64,000 bases of DNA from Clostridium beijerinckii HUN142 (GCF_000621745.1 NZ_JHXK01000012.1:124001-188000); one strand, 5' to 3'. Numbered from the stretch's first letter, positions 9,795 through 20,548 are shown. Notes: generated from the letters alone by a model not told the origin. Made by a program: numbers and translations.

Positions 9795-11634
9795 CTTCAA
9801 AACACTCCCCATCTTTAAAGTTCACATTAATTCCACATCCTGTACATCCTTCTCTACAGTTTTGTGTTAATTCTGCTCTTTTAGCTTTTTCATTTTCTAT
9901 TTCTAAATATTTTCTATTTACTCCGATATCAATGAAATCCCATGGTAATACTTCATCATAACTTCTTTCTCTATATGCGTAGAAATCTACAGTTAAATTA
10001 CACTCTTCCATTGCTTCCATCCATACATCAAATTTAAAGTGTTGATCCCAACCATCGAACCTAGCACCTTTTTCAAATGCTTTTATTAAAACCTCACATA
10101 ATCTTCTATCACCTCTAGCAAAAACAGACTCCATTACAGACGTTTTTTGTTCATGATAATTGTAGACTATACATTTTGATTTAATTGAAGATTTAACAGC
10201 TTTGATCTTTTCAGTAACATCTTCAAACTTTGCCATAGGTGCCCATTGGAATGGAGTAAATGGTTTAGGTATAAGTATTGATGTGCTTACTGTAAGCCTT
10301 AACCCTTTATTATTATTTATTTTATTGGGAACTTGTTTATATCTGCATACTATTTTTTCTGCTAATTCTCCAATTCCCATACAATCTTCTAATTCCTCAT
10401 AAGGAAGACCAATCATAAAGTAAAGCTTAAGCGTTTTCCACCCAGCTTCAAAAGCACTTGTAGCTGCATCTAAAATTTTCTCTTCAGTAAGTCCTTTGTT
10501 GATTATGTCCCTCATTCTCTGAGAACCTGCTTCTGGTGCAAAAGTTAATCCTGTCTTTCTTACCTTTTGAATATCCTTAAGCAAATCTACTGAAAAAGCA
10601 TCAACTCTTATAGAAGGAAGTGCTATACCAACTCTATCTTCTTCATGCTCATTAACTAGGTCTGTAATCAATCCCTTTATATCAGAATAATCACAAGTAC
10701 TTAAAGATGAAAGAGAAATCTCTTCATATCCCGTACTTTTAACTAGTTTTCTAGCCAATTCCTTTAAGTCTTCTCTTGTTTTTTCCCTAACTGGTCTATA
10801 AAGCATACCTGCCTGACAAAATCTACATCCATTTGTACATCCCCTAAATAATTCTAGAACCACTCTGTCATGAACAATTTCTGAATAAGGAACTATTATT
10901 TCAGTTGGGAAATCAACCTTAGTATAGTTATTTATGATTCTTTTTGTGATAGTTTTTGGTACATCATCATATTTAGGTCTGAACTCTTTAATTGTATTAT
11001 CTTCATTATAAATAACATCGTATAATGAAGGTACATATATTCCTTGAATTTTAGATATTTCTCTTAAAAACTCTTTCTTCTTTCCTTTACCTTTATACTT
11101 TTTATAAACATCTAAAACATCGTTCATCATTTCTTCGCCTTCACCAATCTCAAAGAAATCAACGATATCGTATAATGGTTCTGGATTATATGCACAAGGG
11201 CCTCCGGCCATAACTATAGGTTCATCTTCTCCTCTTTCTGATGCTCTTATAGTTATATCCGCCATATCTAGCATATTTAAAATATTTGTGTAACTCATTT
11301 CATATTGAAGTGTGAAACCTAAAATATCAAACTCTTTTAGAGAATCCTTTGTCTCCAAAGTAAATAATGGGATACCATTTTTTCTAAGTTGTTCTTCCAT
11401 ATCTGGCCATGGTGCAAATGATCTTTCGCAATATGTATCGCTTCTTTTATTTATAGTATGATAAAGTATTCTGCTTCCTAAATGTGACATTCCTACTTCA
11501 TAAACATCTGGAAAACAAAATGCAAATCTTATGTCAACTTCCTTTGGATTCTTAACAATCTCATTTAATTCTCCACCAGTATATCTACTTGGTTTTTCAA
11601 CTTTAAATAAGATATCATCTGAAATTTTATTCAT
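9778..11634 (-). CDS. TIGR03960-type radical SAM protein
   Basis: The protein combines an N-terminal B12-binding-like region with a radical SAM domain. The 4Fe-4S cysteines lie in CTNGCRFC. A second cysteine group, CREGCTGCG, near the C-terminus may hold another cluster. The length of 618 residues is usual for the family. Members are widespread in Firmicutes next to rng and the DUF2344 gene, but the reaction is unknown to me. A strong AAGGAGG site precedes the ATG. Confidence 0.88.
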   Translation of the reverse strand: MNKISDDILFKVEKPSRYTGGELNEIVKNPKEVDIRFAFCFPDVYEVGMSHLGSRILYHTINKRSDTYCERSFAPWPDMEEQLRKNGIPLFTLETKDSLKEFDILGFTLQYEMSYTNILNMLDMADITIRASERGEDEPIVMAGGPCAYNPEPLYDIVDFFEIGEGEEMMNDVLDVYKKYKGKGKKKEFLREISKIQGIYVPSLYDVIYNEDNTIKEFRPKYDDVPKTITKRIINNYTKVDFPTEIIVPYSEIVHDRVVLELFRGCTNGCRFCQAGMLYRPVREKTREDLKELARKLVKSTGYEEISLSSLSTCDYSDIKGLITDLVNEHEEDRVGIALPSIRVDAFSVDLLKDIQKVRKTGLTFAPEAGSQRMRDIINKGLTEEKILDAATSAFEAGWKTLKLYFMIGLPYEELEDCMGIGELAEKIVCRYKQVPNKINNNKGLRLTVSTSILIPKPFTPFQWAPMAKFEDVTEKIKAVKSSIKSKCIVYNYHEQKTSVMESVFARGDRRLCEVLIKAFEKGARFDGWDQHFKFDVWMEAMEECNLTVDFYAYRERSYDEVLPWDFIDIGVNRKYLEIENEKAKRAELTQNCREGCTGCGINVNFKDGECFEGAILN

Positions 11635-11777
11635 TAATAAATTTCCTCCTTAAAACACACTCTCATATGTGCGATTCTCCTTAGATACTTGCTTCTAAAT
11701 TCTTGTCAAATTTAAATAATTTAAAACCTTTAAGTATTTTAATACTAACTCAATGCACTTTTTGCTTATGCATAAAT

Positions 11778-11812
11778 AAAAGAAGTATAAACTTTAATTG
11801 CTATACTTCTTA
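11778..11812 (-). terminator. Terminator after the DUF445 gene
   Basis: A ten-base stem AAGAAGTATA/TATACTTCTT (11780-11811) is followed on the minus strand by TTTATTT. It lies about 80 bases after the DUF445 stop. Confidence 0.8.
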
Positions 11813-11894
11813 TTTGCTACCCCTATTCTAACATAATTAATTCTGATTGGGAATATTCTTATTGTTTCCAACATTATATACAATTTGTTTTATG

Positions 11895-14800
11895 CTAAAG
11901 TTCCTTTAAATCCTCTGCATTCTTAGGATTGTATTTTTTACTATATTTCCAATCAATTATCCATAATATAAATGATAGTCCAGCATTTATACCAAATACA
12001 AATCCAAATACTCCATAAAGGCGAAGCTTATTGAAAAAGTCTCCTGCAAAAGAATTGAACATTATATCAATTTCCTTTGGATTAAGCAGCTCAATTTGCT
12101 TATTGCTAATATTCTTTAAATTTATTTCTCTTAATATTGGTACAATACAATCACTAACTGAATTTAAACCTGTTTGAATCATTTTACTTATTAAATAATC
12201 TTTTGAACTGTCTTCTATAAAGTAAAAATTATTATTAATTGCATTTTGAACTAAATTCTCAATTGCCATCATAATTTTTTGGTTAAATTCCGAATTAGCA
12301 AAAGCATATTTAATACTCATATCAAGATCCTTGCTTAAAGTGCTTGCATCAATAATTTGTTTTACCTTTAATCCTGAAAGTGTATTGACATAGAACTCAT
12401 CTATAAATATAGATACGGACTCATTAGTTCCTTTGCTACCAGAAACTACTCTCAAAACATTGTTTATGCAATTTTCAATTTCCGTACTATTAATTCCTTT
12501 GAATATTACAGAACTATATTCATCAAATAAATTATTTACTAGATTTTCATTAAAGAAGTCTTTTATGGTTCTAGATAATTTATCTTTATTAATATTTATA
12601 CTGTTATATATATCCTCTTCTATAATATTAATCTCATTGAAAAACTTTTTATAAACCAAATCTAAATTGCTTAATCCAAATAATTCAAGATATTCTGAAA
12701 GCGGAGCCTCAACTAGTGAATCTAAAATTAAATTGCTTCCATTATAAATATATCTTTCAACGTCAACATTCTTATCAAATTGTTCAAATAAATTATTTAT
12801 TAATATTCGAATATTAAATCCTTCAGCTTCTATTTTTAGTTCACTTACTCTAATAGGATAAATACTTTCATTTAATGTAACTTTTGCAGCATTAATAAGT
12901 CTTTCTGTCTCTTCCCTCAGCATTAATGGAAACTTTTTATTTAATATAATATCAACAACCCTATATGCTATATCATCTCCACCAAAAGTTGCATAAGCTA
13001 TCTTCTCAAAGAAATTAAGTTCACTCTTAATAGTTTCCTGTACATTTTCAGTTATAATATTCTTATTCATTTTTAAGTAAGCTATTAATTTATTTGAAAA
13101 ATAACGTGTTATAGGATATAGATTATTATCAATTATATCTTTGACTTTACCATTAAACATTGATCCTATATCATTATTTTCATCTAGACCATTACATAAA
13201 TATTGGCTTACCATATTCTCTAAATATATTTTAAAATCATTGGAAAAATATTTATATATATTTCTTCCTATATTAACTTTTGCTTTTTCTATAGAATCTT
13301 TTCCTATAACCTCTTTACATGACTGTTTTATTGCTACAGAATAATAATCTTTGTATTCTTTTGTAATCAACTCTATAAAATCCACTTTTTTAATAGTACT
13401 AAGATTATTTTGTATAAGTCTATTGCTTTCCTTTTCAATATAATTTTGAATTTCAATAAGTATATCTTCTGAAATAACATCACTAATTTTGTAATTTGAA
13501 GAAATTTTATTTTCTACAAACTTCGTTAAAGAACTTTTACTATTACTAATGCTATTTATCAATTTAGGTATTGTATTTAAAATATAACTCTTTTTAATAA
13601 GATCATCAAATCTGCTTTCTTTTAATCTATTTGTAATTCTTTTAGATAAATCTGAATTACTGTTACAATACTTTAAAATTACTTCATAAATACATTCTAT
13701 GAAATCTTTCTTTTTATCTTTAAAAAAATTAACTAAAATTTGATAATTATTATTTTTAACCAAAATCATTAATACTGATGACATATTATCTTTATGAGAT
13801 CTAAAACTTTTATTAATCTCTTCTTTATTTAACAATTCTTCGTCGATTAATTTAGCCATTCCCATTGCAAATTGATTTTTATTTGCTGGTATATATCCCA
13901 AGGCAAACTTCTTAAAAAATGGTATTTTTGATACAATTTTATTTTCTTTATATGGATGAAAAATCATCCATAAGGCTACAACGTTTGTTATGTATCCTAT
14001 AAATGCCATAACCCCAAGTGACAATACTCCATTAAATATGTTACTTGGAAATCCATAGCGTCCAATGGAATTTGGAAATATTAATTGATACATTATCCCA
14101 ACTATGGTACCTAAAACAGCTCCAAAAACAGAAAGTGGTTTAAGCTGACTGCCCATAAAATCTTGTACTATATCACATATCTCATCCTCGTCATATTTGC
14201 TTAAACTATTTTTTGCAATTTTTTTGATATTCCCATTTAATAGACTTGGAAGTTTAGATATTAATGATGGATAGCCTTCATTTATAAGAATACGTGATAA
14301 TTGATTCTTATTGAATCCTTTATTAATTAATTCCTTAACTTCATAATTCTTATATTTATCCACAGTTTCCTTGCAAAGTAATACCGAATTATCCACAATG
14401 TATTCCAATATGTTCACATTATACTTTGATAATATGTCTCCTATTTTAAGTTTTTTAACATTTAATAATATAATATCTTCTAATCTCTTACTATATGTAT
14501 TTTTGTTCTTTCTAAGCAACTTATTTGTCCATATTGAAAATTTATTAGATATATTAATGGCACTATTATCTTTAAATAATTCCGATAAGTTTTTATGAAA
14601 TATTTCGTCACTCTTTGAATTTATGAATCTTCCAACTAGACCATTTATATTTTTACATAATCTCTTTCTGTTTTTAAAAATGCCTTCATATAACATCGGC
14701 TTAAGCTTTGTATGAAATAATTTTAACAAATCCAACTTAGCAATCTCATTTACTTTCTTTGAAAATTGAGATTTTATTATTACCCGCAACAGATTCTTCC

Positions 14801-16127
14801 CATGCACTGTAAATCCTTTAGTAATAACTTCAGCTATTTCGTCAGATGTAACCAAATTGTATTCTTCCAATGATTCTACTATATTTTTAATCTTTGTGCG
14901 CTTTAAATAATCTATAATAGAATATACTATCTTATCACTTGATTCATCATCAAAATTATTATTAATATAGCTTATAATTTTATTAACAATATTATTTTTA
15001 GATGAAACATCTCCCATAAGTGCATTTCTGACCTTTGAAATTATAAGTTTCTTTATACTTTCATCTATATCCTGTATTGCTTCATCAATTGAAGACTCAA
15101 TCATTTCATCCAAGGATGATTTATTACTTGAAATCCACTCCAAAATATAAGGCATAATCTTAGGAATAACTGTTTTTATAAAGCTCGTAAGTGATTTTTC
15201 CATTCCTTCTGGAAGTATTTCATAAATTGTAAAATCAATATTTTTCCCAATTAAAACAATCTCACTTATAATTTTTAATATTAATTCTCTTCCTTCAGAA
15301 GAATTAATAAATTCAGTAATTTTAATAAATAACTTCGAAATAACTTCTTCTTGCTCAGTTTCCGTAATAAAGTTATTAATATACCGATCTCCAATAAATT
15401 CTTGTAATTTTACAAGAGTTGCATCGACATTTATATTTAACAGTATGTTATCCAAAAACATCTTGCATGACTTTTCATCCGATAAAATATCATCATTAAA
15501 TATTTTTTCAACGCACTCAATGATATTATCAATTAATTTTTTCTGAACTTCTTTAGGAAAAACATCGGCTAAAGTCATATTCGAATTTTCTTTATACAAA
15601 TTAGAAATAAACTCGTCTACTGCATTAGTATTTTCAAGTTCACATATCAGTAGCTCATAGCCTGAATTTATAATTTTTGATATCTGTTTTTCACTCAGTA
15701 TATCCTTCAAATCAACATTACTCATTAAACCATCTATTAGTTCTGGCAAAAGTATATTTAGATTATTTCTTATAAATGCTTCGCTTTTAAGTATGCTATC
15801 AGAAAAACCATCTATTTCGGCTATTTTAGTATTTCCTAAGCTATTGCTTAATTGTTCCTCAAAAAAGGTTTGAGCAATTTGTTCAATATATGCATTTATA
15901 TTTATATTAGATATTTCTGCTTTTAATGTATCAGCATTTATTATATCTCTTTCCACTAATTCGCTAATCTCTTCAACAAATTTCTCCTTCTTTTTTTTAA
16001 TTACTCCTCCTAGCTTTAAAGGTGTATATTCCTTAAAAAGCATATCAACTGCATATTTATTTGTGATATATCCAGCTACTCCACCCGAAAATCCCTGAAA
16101 TACTAGTAAAAAAATAAATGTTAACAT
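11895..16127 (-). CDS. Giant tandem DUF445 membrane protein
   Basis: The 1410 residues hold two DUF445 units. The first opens with a membrane segment (residues 3-20) and GYITNKYAVDMLFKEY. The second starts at about residue 655 with two more membrane segments and GYITNVVALWMIFHPY, the same signature repeated. Long Ile/Asn/Lys-rich helical stretches follow each. A last membrane segment lies near 1372-1392. DUF445 proteins such as Bacillus YheB are usually near 380-450 residues and have no firm function. An AAGGAGAG site supports the start. The gene sits between the SLH protein and the radical SAM pair and has its own terminator. Confidence 0.85.
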   Translation of the reverse strand: MLTFIFLLVFQGFSGGVAGYITNKYAVDMLFKEYTPLKLGGVIKKKKEKFVEEISELVERDIINADTLKAEISNININAYIEQIAQTFFEEQLSNSLGNTKIAEIDGFSDSILKSEAFIRNNLNILLPELIDGLMSNVDLKDILSEKQISKIINSGYELLICELENTNAVDEFISNLYKENSNMTLADVFPKEVQKKLIDNIIECVEKIFNDDILSDEKSCKMFLDNILLNINVDATLVKLQEFIGDRYINNFITETEQEEVISKLFIKITEFINSSEGRELILKIISEIVLIGKNIDFTIYEILPEGMEKSLTSFIKTVIPKIMPYILEWISSNKSSLDEMIESSIDEAIQDIDESIKKLIISKVRNALMGDVSSKNNIVNKIISYINNNFDDESSDKIVYSIIDYLKRTKIKNIVESLEEYNLVTSDEIAEVITKGFTVHGKNLLRVIIKSQFSKKVNEIAKLDLLKLFHTKLKPMLYEGIFKNRKRLCKNINGLVGRFINSKSDEIFHKNLSELFKDNSAINISNKFSIWTNKLLRKNKNTYSKRLEDIILLNVKKLKIGDILSKYNVNILEYIVDNSVLLCKETVDKYKNYEVKELINKGFNKNQLSRILINEGYPSLISKLPSLLNGNIKKIAKNSLSKYDEDEICDIVQDFMGSQLKPLSVFGAVLGTIVGIMYQLIFPNSIGRYGFPSNIFNGVLSLGVMAFIGYITNVVALWMIFHPYKENKIVSKIPFFKKFALGYIPANKNQFAMGMAKLIDEELLNKEEINKSFRSHKDNMSSVLMILVKNNNYQILVNFFKDKKKDFIECIYEVILKYCNSNSDLSKRITNRLKESRFDDLIKKSYILNTIPKLINSISNSKSSLTKFVENKISSNYKISDVISEDILIEIQNYIEKESNRLIQNNLSTIKKVDFIELITKEYKDYYSVAIKQSCKEVIGKDSIEKAKVNIGRNIYKYFSNDFKIYLENMVSQYLCNGLDENNDIGSMFNGKVKDIIDNNLYPITRYFSNKLIAYLKMNKNIITENVQETIKSELNFFEKIAYATFGGDDIAYRVVDIILNKKFPLMLREETERLINAAKVTLNESIYPIRVSELKIEAEGFNIRILINNLFEQFDKNVDVERYIYNGSNLILDSLVEAPLSEYLELFGLSNLDLVYKKFFNEINIIEEDIYNSININKDKLSRTIKDFFNENLVNNLFDEYSSVIFKGINSTEIENCINNVLRVVSGSKGTNESVSIFIDEFYVNTLSGLKVKQIIDASTLSKDLDMSIKYAFANSEFNQKIMMAIENLVQNAINNNFYFIEDSSKDYLISKMIQTGLNSVSDCIVPILREINLKNISNKQIELLNPKEIDIMFNSFAGDFFNKLRLYGVFGFVFGINAGLSFILWIIDWKYSKKYNPKNAEDLKEL

Positions 16128-16253
16128 CAGCTATTCTCTCCTTGTCTAATATCAATTCTAACCAATAACTTTTTCACATATAAAATATGTTGTTTACATC
16201 ATATTATACTAATTTATTAACTTTATTTCCACAACCCAACCTACAACAACAAA

Positions 16254-16285
16254 AAGTGCTAATCCTTATAAAAAGATTAGCACTT
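16254..16285 (-). terminator. Terminator after the SLH protein gene
   Basis: An 11-base perfect stem AAGTGCTAATC/GATTAGCACTT is followed on the minus strand by TTTTTGTTG. It begins ten bases after the stop of the SLH gene. Confidence 0.9.
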
Positions 16286-16294
16286 CCATTAAAT

Positions 16295-18376
16295 CTATTT
16301 TCCGTTGTTCTTTATTAGGTTATATACAATCACAGCTGCTTCTGCATTGCTTATATTGTGTGATCCATTAAAATTTCCATTTGTATCCCCTTTAATAATA
16401 TTAAGAGCATAGCACATTGATGCATATCCTTTATATGCGTCTTCTATATTATCTTTAAAAGGACTGTTAAATATTTCAGAATGTCCAGCTAATTTCTCAT
16501 ATCCTAAATATCTTATAATAAATTTTGCAGCATCATTATATGATATTGCTGAATTTGGAGCTTTTTCTTCATCTTTAATTACTCCATTTTGAATTAACAT
16601 ATCATAAAATTCATCATCGCTGTAGTTATTTTTTACTGGCGAGTATATATATTTAAAGAAATTTATTTGAGTAATATTCATATTTGGATTAAATTTTTCT
16701 CCATCTATATAGTACCCATTATCTAAAAGCTCTTTTACCGTCTTTTCACACCAATGTCCATTTATATCGGTATATTCTGGTAACTTATTCTCTCTATATG
16801 CTTTTCCACTATAATCTATCCTTATACCATTTACAGGATCGATAATATAGCTATCATTCTTGTTTATAAACTCATATACTATTCCAACTTTATTTGCATC
16901 TAACATTGTATATTGTAATGAGAATCCTGCTAAATCTTTAATTTTATTAAATGCAGCTTCTTTACTTATAACATTACTAATGTCAGGGAAAGAGGCATTG
17001 TCATACCAGTTATTATCATAACCAATAATTTTACCTGTACTCTTATCTACTTCAACATTCAAGTAATTTCCAGAAAACTCTATTCCATTCACTTGACGCA
17101 CATAATTAAACATAAAAGCATTTTCTTCTATTGGTCTATTAGTAATTTTTAAAATTGGACTATTTATATCCTTAAGCTTTGTTTGTGTAAACTTATTAGG
17201 TGCTACTTTTTTCAAAAATTTTTCTACTGTGCTTTGCGCATCTGACTTCGAAGTATTTCCATTTGCTCCAAGTTTATTGTAATTATAAGAATGTAACGAT
17301 ATTACTTCTCCAGATTTTGCATCCACTCTTCCATATACACCATCAAAAGAAATATTCCATGAATATTCATCATCAAGATAGTTTTTATTTAATGATGCAT
17401 CACTAACTTTCATATCAGCCGTTATTAAATCAGATGTTTCTCTAAGTATACTTTCTGCCTTTTCTTTACTTATAAGATGTGCAACATTCTGAATCGCATC
17501 CATCTCTTCTTGTGTCAGCTCTTGATTTGCTTTATCCAAATTATTTGCAGAAGCATTTGCCAATGAATGATTCTTATTTCCATCATCTAATTTATTATCA
17601 CTTGAATATGATACTACTTGTCCAGTTTTGGCATCAATAAATTCACTTATATTACTTGGAGCATATCCTGCAAATATATTCATTTTCTTCTTCTCATAAT
17701 CATAATAAGAATAATATTTTAAATCTATACCTATTTTATCTATATAAGCTTTCTCTGCAGCAGCAGAGTCAATTATTCCACTTAAACTAGGATATTCAGT
17801 ACCCTTTACTTCTCGGCTATCATTACTATATGATGTAACTTTCCCGTTATATTTATTTACACCAACGTTTATATAAATGTAGTTAACCGGAATTTCATTT
17901 ACAAACTTTTGATAAGTAAAGTTATACCCATCCTCCTGAAAAGAACCCGAATCATTTTTTACTAACTTTATTTCCCCAGTATATTCTGGAATCACATTTT
18001 TCAAGAAATCTTCTGCTGAAACTTGGGCTTGGTCTTTCGTAATATTTGCCAACCCATCTTTACTATCCCCATCATACCTACTATATTGATACAAGGATCC
18101 ATCTTCACCTATTGATGCAGATACTGATCCTTTCTTTCCTTCTTTCTCTGCCCAATTTAAATCCCAAATTCTAACTTTAGTCCCCCCTACTTCACGTTCG
18201 CTTGAATTATGTGTGAACTCTGTATAATCATCCGGAACTGTTATAATTTTCTTCGCTGATATGATAGCTTGTTCTAAGTTTTTGCTATCTTCATCCGCAG
18301 CAAATGCCGGAATAGAAATAGTAGACAATATTAAACATAATGTTAATATCCCGCTTATAATCCCTTTCTTTTTCAT
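16295..18376 (-). CDS. Secreted YcdB/YcdC-like protein with C-terminal SLH repeats
   Basis: A signal peptide (MKKKGIISG to about AFA) is followed by several PepSY-like/YcdB-type repeats, recognisable by recurring units such as NVGVNKYNGKVTSY and NVEVDKSTGKIIGY. The C-terminal 160 residues contain S-layer homology repeats (YTDINGHWCEKTVKELLDNG and later YALNIIKGDTNGNFNG) that bind the protein to wall polymers. The ATG at 18376 was chosen because TGGAGGA lies seven bases upstream and it gives a clean signal peptide. Length is 693 residues. Relatives are known in clostridia, but the function is not; an effect on a surface peptidase or the wall is a guess. Confidence 0.82.
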   Translation of the reverse strand: MKKKGIISGILTLCLILSTISIPAFAADEDSKNLEQAIISAKKIITVPDDYTEFTHNSSEREVGGTKVRIWDLNWAEKEGKKGSVSASIGEDGSLYQYSRYDGDSKDGLANITKDQAQVSAEDFLKNVIPEYTGEIKLVKNDSGSFQEDGYNFTYQKFVNEIPVNYIYINVGVNKYNGKVTSYSNDSREVKGTEYPSLSGIIDSAAAEKAYIDKIGIDLKYYSYYDYEKKKMNIFAGYAPSNISEFIDAKTGQVVSYSSDNKLDDGNKNHSLANASANNLDKANQELTQEEMDAIQNVAHLISKEKAESILRETSDLITADMKVSDASLNKNYLDDEYSWNISFDGVYGRVDAKSGEVISLHSYNYNKLGANGNTSKSDAQSTVEKFLKKVAPNKFTQTKLKDINSPILKITNRPIEENAFMFNYVRQVNGIEFSGNYLNVEVDKSTGKIIGYDNNWYDNASFPDISNVISKEAAFNKIKDLAGFSLQYTMLDANKVGIVYEFINKNDSYIIDPVNGIRIDYSGKAYRENKLPEYTDINGHWCEKTVKELLDNGYYIDGEKFNPNMNITQINFFKYIYSPVKNNYSDDEFYDMLIQNGVIKDEEKAPNSAISYNDAAKFIIRYLGYEKLAGHSEIFNSPFKDNIEDAYKGYASMCYALNIIKGDTNGNFNGSHNISNAEAAVIVYNLIKNNGK

Positions 18377-19094
18377 AAATATCCTCCAATCTTTCATAAT
18401 AATTTATTTTCCATACTATAAATTTATAATAAAATTTATTAATAATATAGTACTTAAGTCACTGTAGAAGATTTTATTATTACTATTTTTATGTTACATA
18501 AATAATTATTTATATTTTGTTTACATTAAAATTTCTATATTTCTTATCTATATTCTTCCACTCTTAAAATCAATTTCTCTCCCTCCTAAATATAATACGA
18601 TTTTTCACATGAAAATTTTGCATTAAATTATAATTTTTTCACAAATTTTTATACAGTTACTTTTAAATATCTATGTTGCAACAATAAATTCATATTTAAA
18701 GTTCTAGTAGATTATAAGTTAAGTGTTCAATCAATCCTAAAGTATCCTCTCGACCTCAATAAATATATAATAAAAAACTAGCTACTCCATGTTCCCATAG
18801 GTTTTGATTTCCCACTGTATAATTTTCTGTATCATAAAAAATAGAGTTAACAATTAAAATTAATCATTAACCCTACACTACTAACTAATATTATATTATG
18901 CATTTATCAATCTTTTCTGTCATTCCACGTTCATCTACATTTTATTTTATCATTGAATATAGATTAAAAAACTACATTCTCACCTATGCAAGATACATAT
19001 TCAGTAAGATACTGATTATTACTCTTTATCACATGCCTCAATTATAAAAAAGTAAGTTAAATCATTATCACTTTTCTGTTATCTTTTAATGAAT
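18377..19094. other. 718-bp non-coding gap, very AT-rich
   Basis: No open reading frame of useful length, no strong hairpin and no recognised RNA motif was seen. It presumably holds the promoter of the SLH gene and the end of the spoIVFB transcript. No clear terminator was found after spoIVFB. Confidence 0.5.
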
Positions 19095-19952
19095 TCAATT
19101 ATTTTTCTTTTTTAATTGAACATACTCTTCCAACGTTATATTTCCATAATCCTTTAATGCTTTTATAAGCTCATCCTCATGTATTATACTAATGAGCTCC
19201 ATGTCATCATTAAGAATATAAAAACTGTTAAATTTGTTTTTATCAACTAAAGATAAAACATTAACTAAACCTTTTTTATAATACACGGAAATTGATTTAT
19301 TTTCTATATAGTTATGCTTTTTCAACTTTCTTATTTTCTTGATCATATCTCCCATTATTATATACATAGTTTTTTCTTTTTCTATAAATGTTGCATATGT
19401 GATTAATATGACTGCAAGAAATAAACTTATATTAACTTTATGTAATATCATTATTATAATAAATATTAAAAATAATGTTCCTGAAATAATAAAGCTAAAG
19501 ATTTCTGTAATTTTCTTTGATCTTTTATATAATAGCTTCTTTGATAATAGTATTTCGCATACCCTTGAACCATCAAGGGGATACGCAGGCAGTAAATTGA
19601 ATGCTCCTAAAAAGAAATTAGCCGTTATACTATCCTCAATAATTTGATACTTAAAATATCCATATAAATAACACATAACTAAGGCCATAAAAATGTTAAA
19701 AAATGGTCCAGCTAAATATAAAATTATTTTTTTTCTTTCAGTTAACTCATCAATGTCACTTAATTCGACTTTAGCACCAAATATGCTAATATTAACATTA
19801 TTAAATTTGCACCCAAATTTACTTGCAACTATCATATGTGCAAATTCATGCAATATTACCCATAGAAAACTCACAACAATGTAACCTTCGTAATTTCCCA
19901 GCCACATCAATATCGACAGTTCTAAAATCAATACCATATACCATTTCTTCAT
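19095..19952 (-). CDS. spoIVFB: SpoIVFB-like site-2 intramembrane metalloprotease (M50)
   Basis: In Bacillus, SpoIVFB cuts pro-sigma-K in the mother cell during sporulation. This protein has the zinc motif HEFAH (residues 35-39), the second motif NLLPAYPLDGSRV (about 115-127) carrying the third zinc ligand Asp, about six membrane segments and a C-terminal CBS-like region (about 225-280). The length of 285 residues matches. It follows a short SpoIVFA-like gene downstream of rodA, as in the clostridial chromosome. The role is inferred from the family and position. Confidence 0.85.
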   Translation of the reverse strand: MKKWYMVLILELSILMWLGNYEGYIVVSFLWVILHEFAHMIVASKFGCKFNNVNISIFGAKVELSDIDELTERKKIILYLAGPFFNIFMALVMCYLYGYFKYQIIEDSITANFFLGAFNLLPAYPLDGSRVCEILLSKKLLYKRSKKITEIFSFIISGTLFLIFIIIMILHKVNISLFLAVILITYATFIEKEKTMYIIMGDMIKKIRKLKKHNYIENKSISVYYKKGLVNVLSLVDKNKFNSFYILNDDMELISIIHEDELIKALKDYGNITLEEYVQLKKKNN

Positions 19953-20071
19953 TTCTAACCCCTATAATATTGCTATATCAAAATAATTTGCAATGCACAA
20001 GTAAAAAATGGAACTTAATCAAATATTAAAATATATTTTATATTCCTAATAATATGCTATTTCCTATTAAT

Positions 20072-20548
20072 TTAATTGTTTATGTTACTGTTACTTCTTA
20101 TATATTCCATAAAATTAGAAGTTCTTGACTTTAAATTCTCAATTTTCAAATCATCTACAGTAAAATTGCCTATCCTTAAATCCTTACCTTTTACATTTCC
20201 TATCTGCATTGTACTAAAAGTATCTATATATCCGTTATAATTAAAATTTTGATTTAATACTTGTTTACATTTAATGTGCATATCTTGTACTTGTGCGGAA
20301 GGGGTATATTTCAATCCAACAAAAAATAGCAATAAAAGTGTAGCTCCAGTTAGTTCTTTAGTTATTCTCGTAATCAAAATATTTATCATCTTATCGTTGC
20401 TTTTCATATTACTACCATATTTTGAACCAATAATAGCATTACTGTTTTTTTTACCTGAAGTTAAATGGTTCCTTTTATCCTTTCTTCCTTTCGTTGTATT
20501 ATTAATGTTCTTATAGTAATCTTCATAAGCTGATCTATAGCTGCCCAT
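20072..20548 (-). CDS. Short single-pass membrane protein in the spoIVFA position
   Basis: The 158-residue protein has a basic, polar cytoplasmic N-terminus (about 65 residues), one membrane segment (about 66-83) and an outer tail of about 75 residues. The layout resembles the N-terminal part of SpoIVFA, which holds and inhibits SpoIVFB. The C-terminal LytM/M23 domain of Bacillus SpoIVFA is absent. It lies 119 bases before spoIVFB. I did not recognise a domain, so a SpoIVFA-like role rests on position and topology. Confidence 0.5.
   Translation of the reverse strand: MGSYRSAYEDYYKNINNTTKGRKDKRNHLTSGKKNSNAIIGSKYGSNMKSNDKMINILITRITKELTGATLLLLFFVGLKYTPSAQVQDMHIKCKQVLNQNFNYNGYIDTFSTMQIGNVKGKDLRIGNFTVDDLKIENLKSRTSNFMEYIRSNSNINN

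Noticed and set aside
18377..19094. Small gene in the long gap before spoIVFB's end
   Set aside because: No frame with a ribosome site and reasonable codon use was found on either strand.
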